Part shown: positions 36,001-46,799 of the stretch, piece by piece
Position numbering within the stretch: the first letter of the stretch is position 1
How the letters are laid out: each line of letters begins with the position of its first letter
Assembly (NCBI GenBank): GCA_003344405.1
Contig: NOWV01000031.1
Location: 124,001 to 188,000, forward strand
DNA length: 64,000 nt
Direction of reading: 5' to 3'
Source: Trichoplax sp. H2
Lineage: Eukaryota; Placozoa; Uniplacotomia; Trichoplacea
The notes under the pieces: generated by a model
Seen by the model: only the letters and a program-made list of their open reading frames with translations
Databases searched by the model: none
What the model was told of the DNA's origin: nothing
Translations under genes and position numbers: made by a program

Positions 36001-39000
36001 TTATAATTAAAATATTTAAATAAGAACATGTTTAGATTTTATAACGTATTAAATTTTATCATTAAACTATTGTACATATTTTAATCTAGCTATAAGGGAA
36101 AAGAAACTCCAAAAGAGAAATCACCTGTTTTGACGTGAATTTTATAGTCAAAATGATTTCAATTTAAACGTATTTAAGCCTTGCAATTTACTAAATATAC
36201 ACGTAAACTTGTACATATTTTTATCTACGAGTGAGGGAAATGAAACTCCAGCTGAGAAATTACCGGTTCCGACGTGAGTTAATTTATTAAAATATGTAGG
36301 ATTTAAAGACACTGATGGCGCTAAGTTTGACTTAAGAAGTAAATTTTTTTAATTTTACCTTTCAGAAAGGAAAGCTTGGAACAACCAGATGAAAACCTAG
36401 CCAAACAGGCGTAATCCTTAATTACTGCTATCTTGAAATTAATTTTAGTTATCAAGGATATTAACATCCATAACTTCTAATTAATTTTCTGTTTTTAATG
36501 CTTTTAAACCATAATTTAGCCATACTTTTGAAGAAAATACACAAGATGGCCGCATCAATAATGAAAATACACAAGACAATATCGTTATTAATAACGACAA
36601 TATGCAACATTGCCACATTAATAATAAAGATATACAAGATAGCCATCCTTATAAAGAAAATACTCAAGTATTGAACAGGGACGTCGCCATTCAACGGTTA
36701 CTTACATAACAACTAGCAGCTTTTTGTTTTCGGCCATTGATTATGAGTGCTTATTGGCCTAATTCTATGTTTATAAATATCTTATTTATTTTCTATGTAG
36801 CAGCGAAGAGCTTCCGAAATCAAAAAAAGACAAATTAGTTATTATTCGGTAATTGAAATCATTTAACTAAAATTATAGGATCGATGAAACGGTTTGGAAA
36901 TAAAGATATTTCTTACCTTTTGGACAGTGCTACTTTCGTATAACTTTTAGCAAAGAAGATTATCAAACTTTGAAAATTAATGCTCTAGATTACTCGTAAT
37001 ACCTGCTTACGTTAACATAGAATATTTGCATTACTTTTGTTTAATACCTTTAAAATACTTTTATCTGTAATCAAACCATAATATTACCACCGTCAGAAAT
37101 TCTAGTCATCCGTTTATAAGATCTATTATTATCTGCTCTTTAGAATCATACTGCGATATTTTGCTTTAATATGCATTCTTGCAACTGTACAGATTTGAAT
37201 ATTTAATGCTGACATATTCATTTCTTAAAAGTCGTAATTGTTCACAACTTTTGCTGCAGGAAAAATGGAGGGTGTGATAAATTGATAGAAGATAGCTCAA
37301 ATATTCAAAAGTAAAATCGTCACAAAATTTTGTTGGTTTAACTCGTTAACAAATGCGACTAGATTTTGTTTTTAATTTCAGTAATTGTGTGGAACTTGAA
37401 ACACTGAATGATAGTTCGGAACCTCAAAAGTAATTTGATATACGTTATCAATTTAATTGCTTTAAAGTGCGCAATTTAACTTACACATATGTTAAATACC
37501 GTAGTGAAAGAAATTTGAACATTATTGACAAATCTGAACCCGTTATTGGGTAACTTGAACATATTTGGTATCCTTCATCCATTAACAGCTTTCAGAAATG
37601 TTGTTGCTTTTACTCGTATTTTACTTATATAGGCTCGTATCCGTTAATAAAGCGAATACCAATATACTTACTCCAAAGTAATTCATAAATTTCTCATATT
37701 GATATTAGAACGTAAATTATTTCACTCAGAAAAATTAATGAGTTTGTGAGTTAATTTTATTTACTCCTAAATTATTAGGCTAGAAAATGGTAACATTCCT
37801 GAAAGAAATTCATCTCCTCGGTAAATATTCATTGCTTTAGTATTTTGTAGAGATGATTATCGCTTTAAAGAATTTATGTGCTTTCTATAAACCTACAAGT
37901 TGCACTGAAGAAAGTGTTCCAATGGCCGAAGAAAATTCAGCAATGGATTGGTAATCTATGTTATGTTATGGATTCTATTGAAGCTTATATCGGTAGACTA
38001 ATTGTATTGGCTAGATTAGGAAATCTTTAATTCTGAATTGGTGCTCTTTTCGCTCTCAAAAATTTTAACTAAGATTGATTATACTATACTGGCTTCTACA
38101 GTATTTCTTATGCCCGATGTTACGTTTTAGAACCAGAAATAGTTATAGTTACTTTGTATAGCATTCATCCATATACTTTGTCTAGTTTAAATCACATTTT
38201 CATAACTATTTTACCCACTAATGTTTGCAAGTAGTTCCCATGATCAAGGTTTAAGTATTGAATATTCAGGGTTAAGCGTAAATACACTTGAAATATCGTA
38301 AGATTTTTATAACTATTTCCCTTATGACTCAAATATTTAGTAACGAAAATGTTGTAAATGCTGATAAAGACATAGTTAATAATAAGTAAGTAAATGATAT
38401 TAAAAGGTTAGAATTCATCTTTTGGTTGACATTATTTAAAATACAACATTTCGCGTTTTAAATTTTATAAAATTGTAGAGCAGAAAAAGGGCAAATTGTA
38501 AAGGAAGATTCGTCTAATATTGTGTAAATAGTATTTTTGATTCTCGTAAACCTCAATATAATTTTTTAGTATGTTTCTCCTGTAATAAATCTAAGCTAAT
38601 TCATTAATAGTAACGTTAACACCCACGAGAAGGTGGATAAAATTAGGGCAAAGAGGTAATTCGATAGTATAAAATATCGCGTAAGATGCAATTCTTTACA
38701 TCAATAGTTGGATTAAAGTATGATAAATTTTAAAAGTAAATGTTTGCTTTTTTCAGTGAAGAAATCATGCAAGAGACTAAAGCTGATTCCTCGAATATTA
38801 CGTATGAAATATACCAGTATTTATAAATTTCTTGTCAACTTTGTAATTTCCTGCTTATATTACGATTCTACGAAATGTAAATTTTGTCGATAGAAACGCT
38901 CAAGTTAAGGATATTCCAATTGAAGTTAATAGGTAATTTTCAAAGTATTATGTTCGAACAAATAGATGGTTATATTACGGCTTTAGCGTTATTTCCTAGA

Positions 39001-42000
39001 CATACAGGAGGAATTGCATGTTTAGTATGATAAGCTGAATGGATATGATTTGCTTATTGTAAATTATAGAGACAGAGTCCAAATCAATATGGAAGCTGCA
39101 ATTAATATGGCGTAATTTATACGTTTTATAATTATAAATTGCTGAGATAAAATAAAACTAATTCTTTGTATAATTTATATTATAGAGAAGCAAGCTTCGA
39201 AAATACTGAGAAAAGCTCATCCAATAAAACGTAAGCTATATTTTTGGGCTTATAAACTGTTACTATAAAAATACTGTTTTACTGTTTTGCATATTTTTCC
39301 TTGTAAGCTACTATGATGAAATATAAATTTAAACGTTTTATCATCTTTAAACATAGAGAAGAAAGTATCGTAAACATTAAGGGAAATTTATCTAATGTCA
39401 TGTAATTCATGTTTTTATGCTTACAATATACGCCACTTTATATTTATATAATGCTATGTTATAGCAACGAATCTGCTTTGCTTAAGTTCTAGCGATCGAA
39501 ATATCCAAGTCTTGAACGATAAGCTTGGAGCCAATTAGTAATTTCAATCTTAATTACCTATTAAGTCCGAGCTTAACTTTAATTCTGACCAAATACAGGA
39601 ATTAGGCAAACTAGAAATTAACATTTTTATAATTTATTATGTGCTAAAACAATTCTATTTTACACGGAGTAATCTTTTATGAACATAAGTGATAAAATTT
39701 TGTTCTAACAGCTAAACTGCTTTTCAATTTAATAAGACAAAGCGCATTTTTGTATTTGCGTAATGTAGTAAAGAACCTGGGCAAAGCCCTGATTTCAATT
39801 TAGCCCCTACATCGTATGTTTATTTCCGCTAGATTGCTTTGATATCATTTTCGTTAAATTAGCTTTCACCTTCTAATAATTTCAATTTTTACAGTTCCAG
39901 TATTAATAACCGAGAAATCTTTAATAAGGAGAAGCGGTAATGATGATGAAGTCAATTAATTAGCATGTAAATTTGTTCGACTGCATTTATATAACTATTT
40001 TATCTATTACGTTATCGTAATTTCATTGTGGTAAACAATTTACATTAAAATTTTGAATAATTTCGAAATGGCTTATAAATGACGTAAATATTTATGATTC
40101 AAAGTCACTATGGGCTTAAATTTTCATAGCCGTATGTTAAAATTATTATCATACTTTCTTAAAAGCTGGCAAAAATCTATATAGATTGTTATTGATATCC
40201 TGGAAAATAATCGACCCTGAGATTTTCTACTGTTATTTCAGTCCTGAACAATCTAATGATCATGACCCAAGCTATCAAAATCTTCAAGAATCGAGGTATG
40301 GAATACTCTTACGATTTTATCATACATTCTATAACTACTCAGCAGTATTAAAATTAAATTTCAACTTGAAAAGATATCATTAATTTTCAGTTCAGTAGAA
40401 GATTCTTACTCGATAATTAAAAAATCACCTCGTTCGAAGTAAGAAATAGATAGCTGGCGGAATGTATCAAGATAATGTATATTTATCGATAGACTTTGCT
40501 TACGTAATTTATTTTTTAAATGATAACATTATGGCTTTTAGAATTGCTAGGAATGGTATAGATTCAGTGGATGATTGTTTAGCTCAAGAGCGGTAAAACA
40601 TAGAATTTAGCTAGGAAATTGCTATAACAATTACAGCTATGTACAATAGGGAGTATCGAATTTTGCTACGTATAAACTAAAACTGCACTGCCATCAATAA
40701 TATCAGAACTACGGAAAATATTGATTTAATAGAAGATCCTTTAGCCCGAGAGAAGTAAGGCATGCTCTGAATATAAAGATGTCAGATCATAAATCTACTA
40801 CTAGTTATAAGTATATACTACAGATTGCAATATACTACGTAATTTATAATAACTCGTGCTGCCTATAGAGTTACGCGAGACATCAGTTTAACGGATAATT
40901 GTTCATTACAAGAGGAGTAGTTTAAACTTTGTCGAAATAACATACAATTGCAACATCCAATTGTAAATCTTGGATAAGTTTTTTAAGAGAATTTTTGATT
41001 GTTGAAGCTTAAGTCATGTCCATTATTTAGTTTTGCAGAAATGTGTGTCTGCTTAGCTGATAAACAGTCTGTGCAAGAGAGGTAAGTCAAATAAGGTTCA
41101 AGAATATAATAAAGCTATAATAAGTTCTATTACCACGGGTAGCAGCAAATTAACTGATACAAGATCAACATTATCATTAGCTCAGAGCTGTGAAAGTTAC
41201 TATCGTTTTAGTTGATAATTAATAATTAATCGGTCATGACAAGAAATATTTTTAAACAAATTTGAAGTCGTGATACGTCGGAAGAATTTTAATTATCTTT
41301 GGATAGGACTTAATGGCCATTTTCCGTACAAAAATAAATTAAGGCCACAATTTTTAATTTTAGATCTGCAGAAGAAGGTATCGACTTGGTAGATGATGGC
41401 TCACGTCATTGGTATGATATGAAACTGTATTTTGCATTTACTGGTTTCATGATTTTGCTTATAGAGAAGCTACATCTATGCTGGTGATATATATATATCT
41501 GATGAATAATTCATTTCTTTTTTTGGTAGTATCAGTTCTGGAGAAGAAGCTCTTAATTTACTGCATGATAATTCAAGCCTACTTTGGTACGGCAAACTTG
41601 TGGTTGAGAGCAATTAATTTTTGTGGATAAAGTATTTTTAATTGAGGGCACAAAGTATCTCTAATCATTCTTTCATGCTACAGCAAAGCAATGATGAATC
41701 ATCATACTGTATTATTAGTTTACAATATGTAGAATAAAGCAAAATCTTCATTGACAATTTAAAAAAATTACACTGTTCGATAAATCTGACTATTTCTTAT
41801 TTTTAATTTAGTCTATTGCGATAGTTACTACGTATCCTATTTTAGTTTTGCTTTACTCCGCAAATGAAATTATGTTAATAAGATACAGCTAATTGTATTG
41901 TAGCTAATTTTGCGCTTTATAATTGCTAGTGACGAAAACACTCAACAGCTTCTTGACAATTCCATCAAGCAGATGTAAATATTTTCTTGTCATTATCATG

Positions 42001-42375
42001 AGCTGTATATTATAGATCAGGATGTATTTAGTCCTGTACTTTTAAAATCCAATGTGAAATATTTCCTTGCAGGGAAAATTCTATAGTAATAACTATGCAT
42101 ATTTGTTGCGATTTTATTTGCTATTAAAGTGATAAAAACAACCACACCAGGGAGAATGAGATCAAAAGTTACGAAGAAAATTCTATATATCAATCGTAAG
42201 TGAGACGATCATCAAACGGACCTGGCCGTCTATGATGAGTATTGCTTAGTGAGCTAAGAGATCAATGAACTGGTATAAAATGAAGTTTTATAGCGAGTAA
42301 TAAATTTAAATTCCTTTTTCCTGCAGTTCAGATTCTATTAAAGGAGGTAATGGTTATGCAGAGTCTATCAACTAG
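27051..42375 (+). CDS. APAF1-like propeller fused to a 62 micro-exon repeat tail (gene B)
   Basis: Propeller exons: 27051-27224, 27476-27676, 28121-28456, 28570-28860, 29090-29254, 29545-29685, 29829-29969, 30288-30470, 30581-30700, 30791-31086. The first nine leave in phase 0. They match gene A exons 7-16 one for one (WQVWHIEK/WQVWHIDC; RGKYCYPS/KGKYCFPK). A naive reading stops at 31088-31090, but that TAA overlaps the donor GTAAGT at 31087-31092, leaving phase 2. Sixty-two phase 2-2 micro-exons then chain to TAG at 42373-42375 (see block entries). Coding total 5268 nt, ~1755 aa: ~683 propeller residues and a ~1,072-residue low-complexity, Glu/Asn/Lys/Ser-rich tail without transmembrane segment or cysteine pattern. 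The 5' end is unsolved: CARD, winged helix and linker are absent upstream, and ATG-GAA-GAC at 26991-26999 followed by GTAAAT is only a weak start candidate. Function unknown; the transcript model is inferred from splice grammar alone. Confidence 0.72.
31616..33172 (+). repeat. Gene B micro-exons 1-8 (linker set)
   Basis: Exons 31616-31666, 31809-31853, 32144-32209, 32510-32560, 32646-32693, 32801-32842, 32916-32960, 33059-33172 (51, 45, 66, 51, 48, 42, 45, 114 nt). All are phase 2-2 with GT-AG borders. Peptides are unlike one another, polar and Glu/Asn/Gln-rich (for example EENAQSISKNTFQ and QETAQDNQEDVPHQ). Exon 8 is the only hydrophobic one (FVPIFQFEINYSMPVYWQ). Introns here are longer (roughly 75-530 bp) than in the later blocks. 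Confidence 0.65.
31974..32011 (+). pseudogene. Probable dead micro-exon
   Basis: It has a good acceptor (GTTGCAG) and starts CAGCGAAAGCATTCCG, close to live exon 32 (CAGCGAAGAGCTTCCG). In the required frame it reaches TGA before its donor-like GTTAAT at 32012, and the 38-nt length is out of phase. It was left out of the gene model. Confidence 0.45.
33208..34382 (+). repeat. Gene B micro-exons 9-16, FNSKPEN subfamily (57-66 nt)
   Basis: Exons 33208-33264, 33366-33425, 33517-33573, 33680-33736, 33837-33902, 33995-34051, 34151-34207, 34326-34382. Lengths are 57, 60, 57, 57, 66, 57, 57, 57 nt. They share a peptide pattern beginning (F/L)NSKPEN, then an (E/D)IE pair, an optional Trp, and a Lys/Gln-rich end (KQ or KK). 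The DNA is also alike at the 5' border (TTTAATTCTAAGCC). They look like tandem exon duplicates separated by ~90-120 bp introns. Confidence 0.75.
34534..34851 (+). repeat. Gene B micro-exons 17-19
   Basis: Exons 34534-34578 (45 nt), 34681-34716 (36 nt, the shortest) and 34801-34851 (51 nt), all phase 2-2. Exon 17 (EESVRKFDKNTTLR) resembles exon 6 (EENAQSISKNTFQ). Exons 18 and 19 introduce the EEVLPTL / VEKLPVFQL ending that dominates the next block. The acceptor of exon 18 (CAGCAGAG) is weaker than the others; nearby alternatives would bring in an in-frame TAG. Confidence 0.58.
34948..36410 (+). repeat. Gene B micro-exons 20-30, homogeneous 45-nt subfamily
   Basis: Exons 34948-34992, 35078-35122, 35200-35244, 35408-35452, 35530-35574, 35669-35713, 35808-35852, 35949-35993, 36090-36134, 36232-36273, 36366-36410. 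Ten are exactly 45 nt and one is 42. Each encodes a 15-residue unit of the type DEGKETPVEKLPVLT, the last residue split across the splice junction. Introns are 77-163 bp and also similar (acceptor T-rich ATTTAG or ATCTAG; donor GTGAGT or GTAAGT followed by TTATAGTTAAAAT). This is the clearest case of serial exon-plus-intron duplication in the window. Confidence 0.82.
36520..36696 (+). repeat. Gene B micro-exon 31, long exon with internal repeats
   Basis: At 177 nt this is the longest tail exon, still phase 2-2. Its 58 codons contain about four degenerate 10-11-residue repeats of the pattern INN(E/D/K)(N/D)xQ(D/H), for example INNENTQD, INNDNMQH, INNKDIQD and a worn KENTQ. It has grown by internal repetition instead of exon duplication. 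The antisense frame over it (36461-36694) is a shadow. Confidence 0.7.
36801..39936 (+). repeat. Gene B micro-exons 32-51, Ser/Asn-rich set
   Basis: Exons 36801-36848, 36951-36995, 37260-37310, 37382-37429, 37505-37549, 37633-37677, 37779-37820, 37900-37950, 38232-38297, 38341-38385, 38479-38523, 38611-38655, 38757-38801, 38894-38932, 39070-39111, 39186-39230, 39357-39401, 39493-39537, 39769-39813, 39895-39936. All are multiples of three (39-66 nt) and phase 2-2. Several share EExxxxxKxxSSNI (exons 42, 44, 47, 48), alternating with Asn-starting peptides containing xQVxxx (45, 49), as if exon pairs were duplicated. The junction after exon 49 is TA|T, which reads Tyr and narrowly avoids a stop. 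Confidence 0.7.
40242..42375 (+). repeat. Gene B micro-exons 52-62 and terminal stop
   Basis: Exons 40242-40295, 40391-40438, 40542-40592, 40707-40754, 40869-40916, 41031-41081, 41364-41411, 41530-41586, 41930-41974, 42130-42195, 42327-42375. Exons 54-58 form another family (48-51 nt): an (N/E)GIDLVDD-like core followed by LAQER, LAREK, SLQE or SVQER. The last exon is 49 nt: one base, 15 codons (SDSIKGGNGYAESIN) and TAG. Junctions after exons 58 and 59 are TG|T (Cys), again not stops. Confidence 0.7.
41143..41195 (+). pseudogene. Probable dead micro-exon
   Basis: It follows an acceptor (CGGGTAG) and reads in the expected frame with an ending like its neighbours (TLSLAQS against CLAQER and PLAREK). 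The only donors available (GTGAAA at 41190, GTTACT at 41196) leave the wrong phase. A small indel at the donor would explain it. A similar fragment at 42074-42086 (GGAAAATTCTATA) matches part of exon 61. Confidence 0.4.
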
Positions 42376-45319
42376 TAAAGTTGATAGAACCTTCAGCTGA
42401 ATCTTCAAGCTGCTTTGAAAGACCTGTTCATCTCTTGGAAACATTTGTTTTATCGTAGAATAAGTAAAATAGATATGGATGAGTCTGAACTTAGATTCAT
42501 AATAACTTAGTAATCTTTTCGCTCTAGGTTGGATTTACAATATCATTTTTTCCTTATTGTTATGATCTATTCTTAGTTGATGCTTTGCTTTAAATTGCAA
42601 TAGATTTATTAAACACTTATAATCAGTAAGCTTAGATAGATTTCCGTTTTATAAATTAAATTTGAACAAATACCATTCTCATTCTATATTAGTTTCATGC
42701 GGATTTCTACTATATTGATTATGTGATATTTTCCTTTGGAAATTGCGGTGTTACTTGTAATTCGTAATTTTGATCAATAAATATAATTGGGTACGGAACT
42801 TATATAGATTTCTCTATTTTCTTCTATTTGAATAAATTATAAATCTTTCACTTGGGATATCTTAATGTATCTTTATCTTTTCCGTGCAAAATATTCATAA
42901 AAATAAGGTATGAGTTATTTCAATATTTTAAGTAATATATAAGACATAGAATTAAATCCGCTCGAATCTCTTAAATTTAGTAAGTAACAACACAGATAAA
43001 ATGATAAACTCAAATTCTATCATGTTGCTTTGTACCTCGATTTAATATATTGCTTCTGTACCGTAAATGGGATTATAGTAAACAGCCTAATATAAATTGT
43101 ACTAATCGAACACTTATACTGGGTTACTATATTTTAAAAATAAAATTCTGTTTATTCTAATGCCGTCGAAAAATTACTAGATACATCAATTTTTAACTAC
43201 TGCACGTAATTTAATCGACCAAATTTATTAAATTTTAACGATTGAAAACAGCAGTGACTTGTACAGTTAGTCATTCCATACTCCGTAATAGAGTAACAGA
43301 GTGATATATATTACATAGCTTGGTGAGGATAGTGTATCAGTCGATACACAGATTTATAATTAATTAATTGTACTATAAACTGCTGCTTGAGGGTGAACTC
43401 TAATTTTATGATTGTCTACTTAGAGATTAGTTATCAGGCGCTTAACTTATATGAAAATAAAACTTAATTAGCTATAAAATATCCACTTAGTCGTATTTTA
43501 CCATCACGTCGCGATGCAGTGTACTGCAAGTAAGCATCTAATTGTACTTTTACTGCTATCGATTAAACCTTCTATACGAAAATATTAAAATTTGAATGTA
43601 TGGTTTTGCAGGATGTGTGTTCGTGAAGCCCGATTTTTGTATGATATCTATTCGTAAGCACCGAAATATATAGGAGAATTTAGTGAGGAAAATGGAAAAT
43701 ACGATGGACATTGGCAGAGGTCGTGTTGATTGTTAAGTAGTTGGACTGTTGTTTTATGACTAAATCTTGATGTTTAAAGGTTGATTTTTAGACTTTTATA
43801 GTGTATTAATGATAAAAATTATGTTAGAAGTGAAGTTTGATGTATTTTTATAGTTAGCTTGTTAGTTCTATAGTGTTATGTAAGGGAATCATAGGGTAAA
43901 TTGTGTCTGAACTTTGAGTGATTTTTGTTTTCTTAAATGGTGCAATGTAGTTTTGTAAAACGGATCTTAAGAGCGATTGGTTAGCAAATGTTTAGTTTTA
44001 AATACCTCTGACGGCTCTACGAAGCTTGTAAATGATAGTGCAATTAGAAAATTTAGAGGGAGAGTAGAAGAAGATTTTACTTGAAGAACTTGTTGAATTT
44101 AAAAGGCCTTCGGGGTCGAATCGTCGTAAGTTAGAACGTTCTTCTTTTTGAAAGGTTGTTTGGTCATTGACAGTTTTTAAGTCTGTCATTTATTTTAATA
44201 ATACTTAAAGCTAAGTATTTGCAAGGTCGTTCGGTTTATACTTCTCTCGATTTTTGTTTTGTAATAAATTGTTGTTCGGTTATTTCCCTAAATTTTATTA
44301 TGGTGTCAAAGTATTAGCGTTAAGTAGACCGTAATGCAACGAAAGTAGAAGCAAAGTTTGTTAAAGTTTTGTAGCTTGATCTCTACACTTTTCATTTCAT
44401 TACATAAGAAATTTCCTCTTAGAAAATTATGCTATGCGTATGAGTTAAGGCTTTTTTTCATAGGAAATTCTGCAAAATACCTAAAGTATTTCAGGTATTT
44501 TGCCGAATGCCAGATTTCGCAAATTGCCGTTGACATATGTTAAATATTGTATTTCTACTTTGCAATAGTTTTAATCTAGATTAATCTATAACGTAATCTT
44601 GAAGTTATATCACGTAACACACTTAGAGATACTATACAACGTACGTTCGTGTTTAGTAAATAGTAGCAATAGATAATTAGAGTACATAAACAACTAGAAT
44701 GATTACTTACTCTTCTCTATTCAAGCAACTTCTTATTTCTACTGCATGGTTTTCTTCGATAGCAGACTTAGAAAAAACTATATCCGACATAGTGTCTTCT
44801 CCATCATTACCCTACGTACGTATGAATGAGTACACATACGTATGTATAAATGTATATGTATCGAGATAAGAATTATCAGTAACGAACAGCTTTGTAAGTT
44901 GCAACAGACTTGTTATATACGTTAAGTATTAAGGAAAAGAACTAACATTTAACTGATTGCGATAATATTCTCTTGACTTTGTTAACCGATAGAATGCCAA
45001 CATGAATAAACCCATGATTACCAACTGCTAGACATAAATAAATTAATAGTACATATATAAATAATTAAGTGAATTAAAATAACATCCGATTTAGGATCAA
45101 TACAGTACATTACTGTAGTAACATAATTATATTATAAGGACTATATAAATGTATTTTTTAAGTTAAATCTGCTGATTTCCGTTTACTTTTATTCGTGACC
45201 AAAGAGAATCTTCCGGATTATTTTTTCTAAATCCCTTATAAAATGATTTCAATGTACAAATGTAAGGCTTTATATAGTCAGCGTTTGACTAGTATAGAAA
45301 GATCATATCAAAGAAACCG
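42376..45319. other. Intergenic, no gene seen
   Basis: AT-rich DNA after the gene B stop codon. A candidate polyadenylation hexamer lies near 42775. The antisense frame at 43998-44189 has a Ser-rich peptide but no recognisable domain or splice context. Confidence 0.5.
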
Positions 45320-46085
45320 CAATCTAAATATAGTTATGATTCATAGTTCACAACTATTTCAGTTACAATTACGCATATATATAATGATAATTACGAAAAT
45401 AGAATATTATTGAATAGTACTAGCAGAAACGATGACATCAACACTATTTATAGTAAAGGAAAGACAATATAGATGACGTGTAAGGGAAGAATAGCAATAT
45501 TGATTGGGCTGAGGTAAGGCGATATTATTAGAACATTATTGTATAGTGCCAGCAGAAATGATGACATCAACACTATTAATAGCGAAGGAAAAATAATATA
45601 GATGACATATGATGGGACAACAATGATATTAATTAGGGTGCGGTACAAGTAAATATATATTTATAAATATTAAGCACAAAGCAAGGTATATAGGTCAGTT
45701 ATAGTTGGTGGTTGCCTTAGCATTAATTGGTAAATATTTACAGTTGTTTAAAGTAATTGCAACTTGAATAGTCGTAGTAATACAATAGTAATACATTTAA
45801 CCTACAAATATAGTCATGCTTCATGCATGATTCAGGACTATTTCAGTTGTATTTACGTAATTATGTAATGATAATTACGAAATTAGAATATTATTGATTG
45901 ATACTAGCAGAAACGATGACATCAACACTATTTACAGTAAAGGAAAGATAATATAGATAACATGTGAGGGGGAAATAGTAATATTAATTGGGCTAAAGTA
46001 AGGCGATATTATTAAAACATTATTGTGTAGCATCAGCAGAAACGATGACATCAATACTATTTATAGTAAAGGAAAGAGAATATAA
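45320..46085. repeat. Duplicated segment with ~128-bp tandem units
   Basis: A unit containing GCAGAAACGATGACATCAAC occurs at ~45422, ~45551, ~45906 and ~46034. The first pair and the second pair are each ~128 bp apart. The flank before the first pair (45320-45420) is also repeated before the second (45800-45905), so a two-unit segment of about 300 bp was duplicated as a whole. Open frames across it are repeat artefacts. Confidence 0.8.
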
Positions 46086-46799
46086 ATAACAAATTTAACA
46101 GCTCGACCCGATATTAGCCCGATAACTTATTTTTGGATCAACAGTTTGTTGGCCCGCTTTTATTAGTTGTTGTTATTGTACTAACGGGACTATCACTCAC
46201 TAAGTCCATTAACAAATAAAAAAAGTACAAAATCTACGCTATTTATACTATGGGATACGTGCCACAATCATGCTGTGTGCTTAAACACCTGTTTACGTTT
46301 CAATGTTCGCATATGATAATGAAATAAAGAAATCAGTCATAATTGTCCACAAAATTTCGATATATCGTACAAAATTTTCATTATCATAGTGTCATAAACC
46401 AGCTTCGTGACAAGGATAACGTAAAATAAATCTCTAAATTACTATAATCTCCGGGATTCAGTATCCCTTAACTATCTCACAAGAATTTAGACGCCTTTGA
46501 TTCTACGTTAAAACAACTATACAATTAAGAACTGCTTTACTCAACTATCTGACGGGTTTATATACCCTTGTACAGCAGCTAACATTCACAAGTCATCTTA
46601 TAAAAATTCTTGGATAAGAACATCTACTAACTAGTTTTTCACAGTCGAACTACAATATGTCCATTCACAGAATCATTTTAGTACACATTACAGCACAGCA
46701 ATAAATTTACTGTAACACGTTTATAATTAGAGTGATTCTTATTGTAAGTGACCAGTTGTAATATAATATCACTATATTATATTAAACAAATTTAGATAT

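Noticed and set aside
33208-36410. Regularly spaced short similar segments resembling a CRISPR array
   Set aside because: The conserved parts are exon-like, vary in sequence, keep codon phase and are bounded by GT-AG sites. CRISPR repeats would be near-identical with unique spacers of fixed size, and the genome is eukaryotic.
43998-44189. Antisense 63-codon frame after gene B
   Set aside because: Ser-rich stretch without recognisable motif; no exon borders in a consistent frame.
45448-45648. Antisense hydrophobic frame as a membrane protein
   Set aside because: It lies entirely in the 128-bp tandem repeat and repeats with it.
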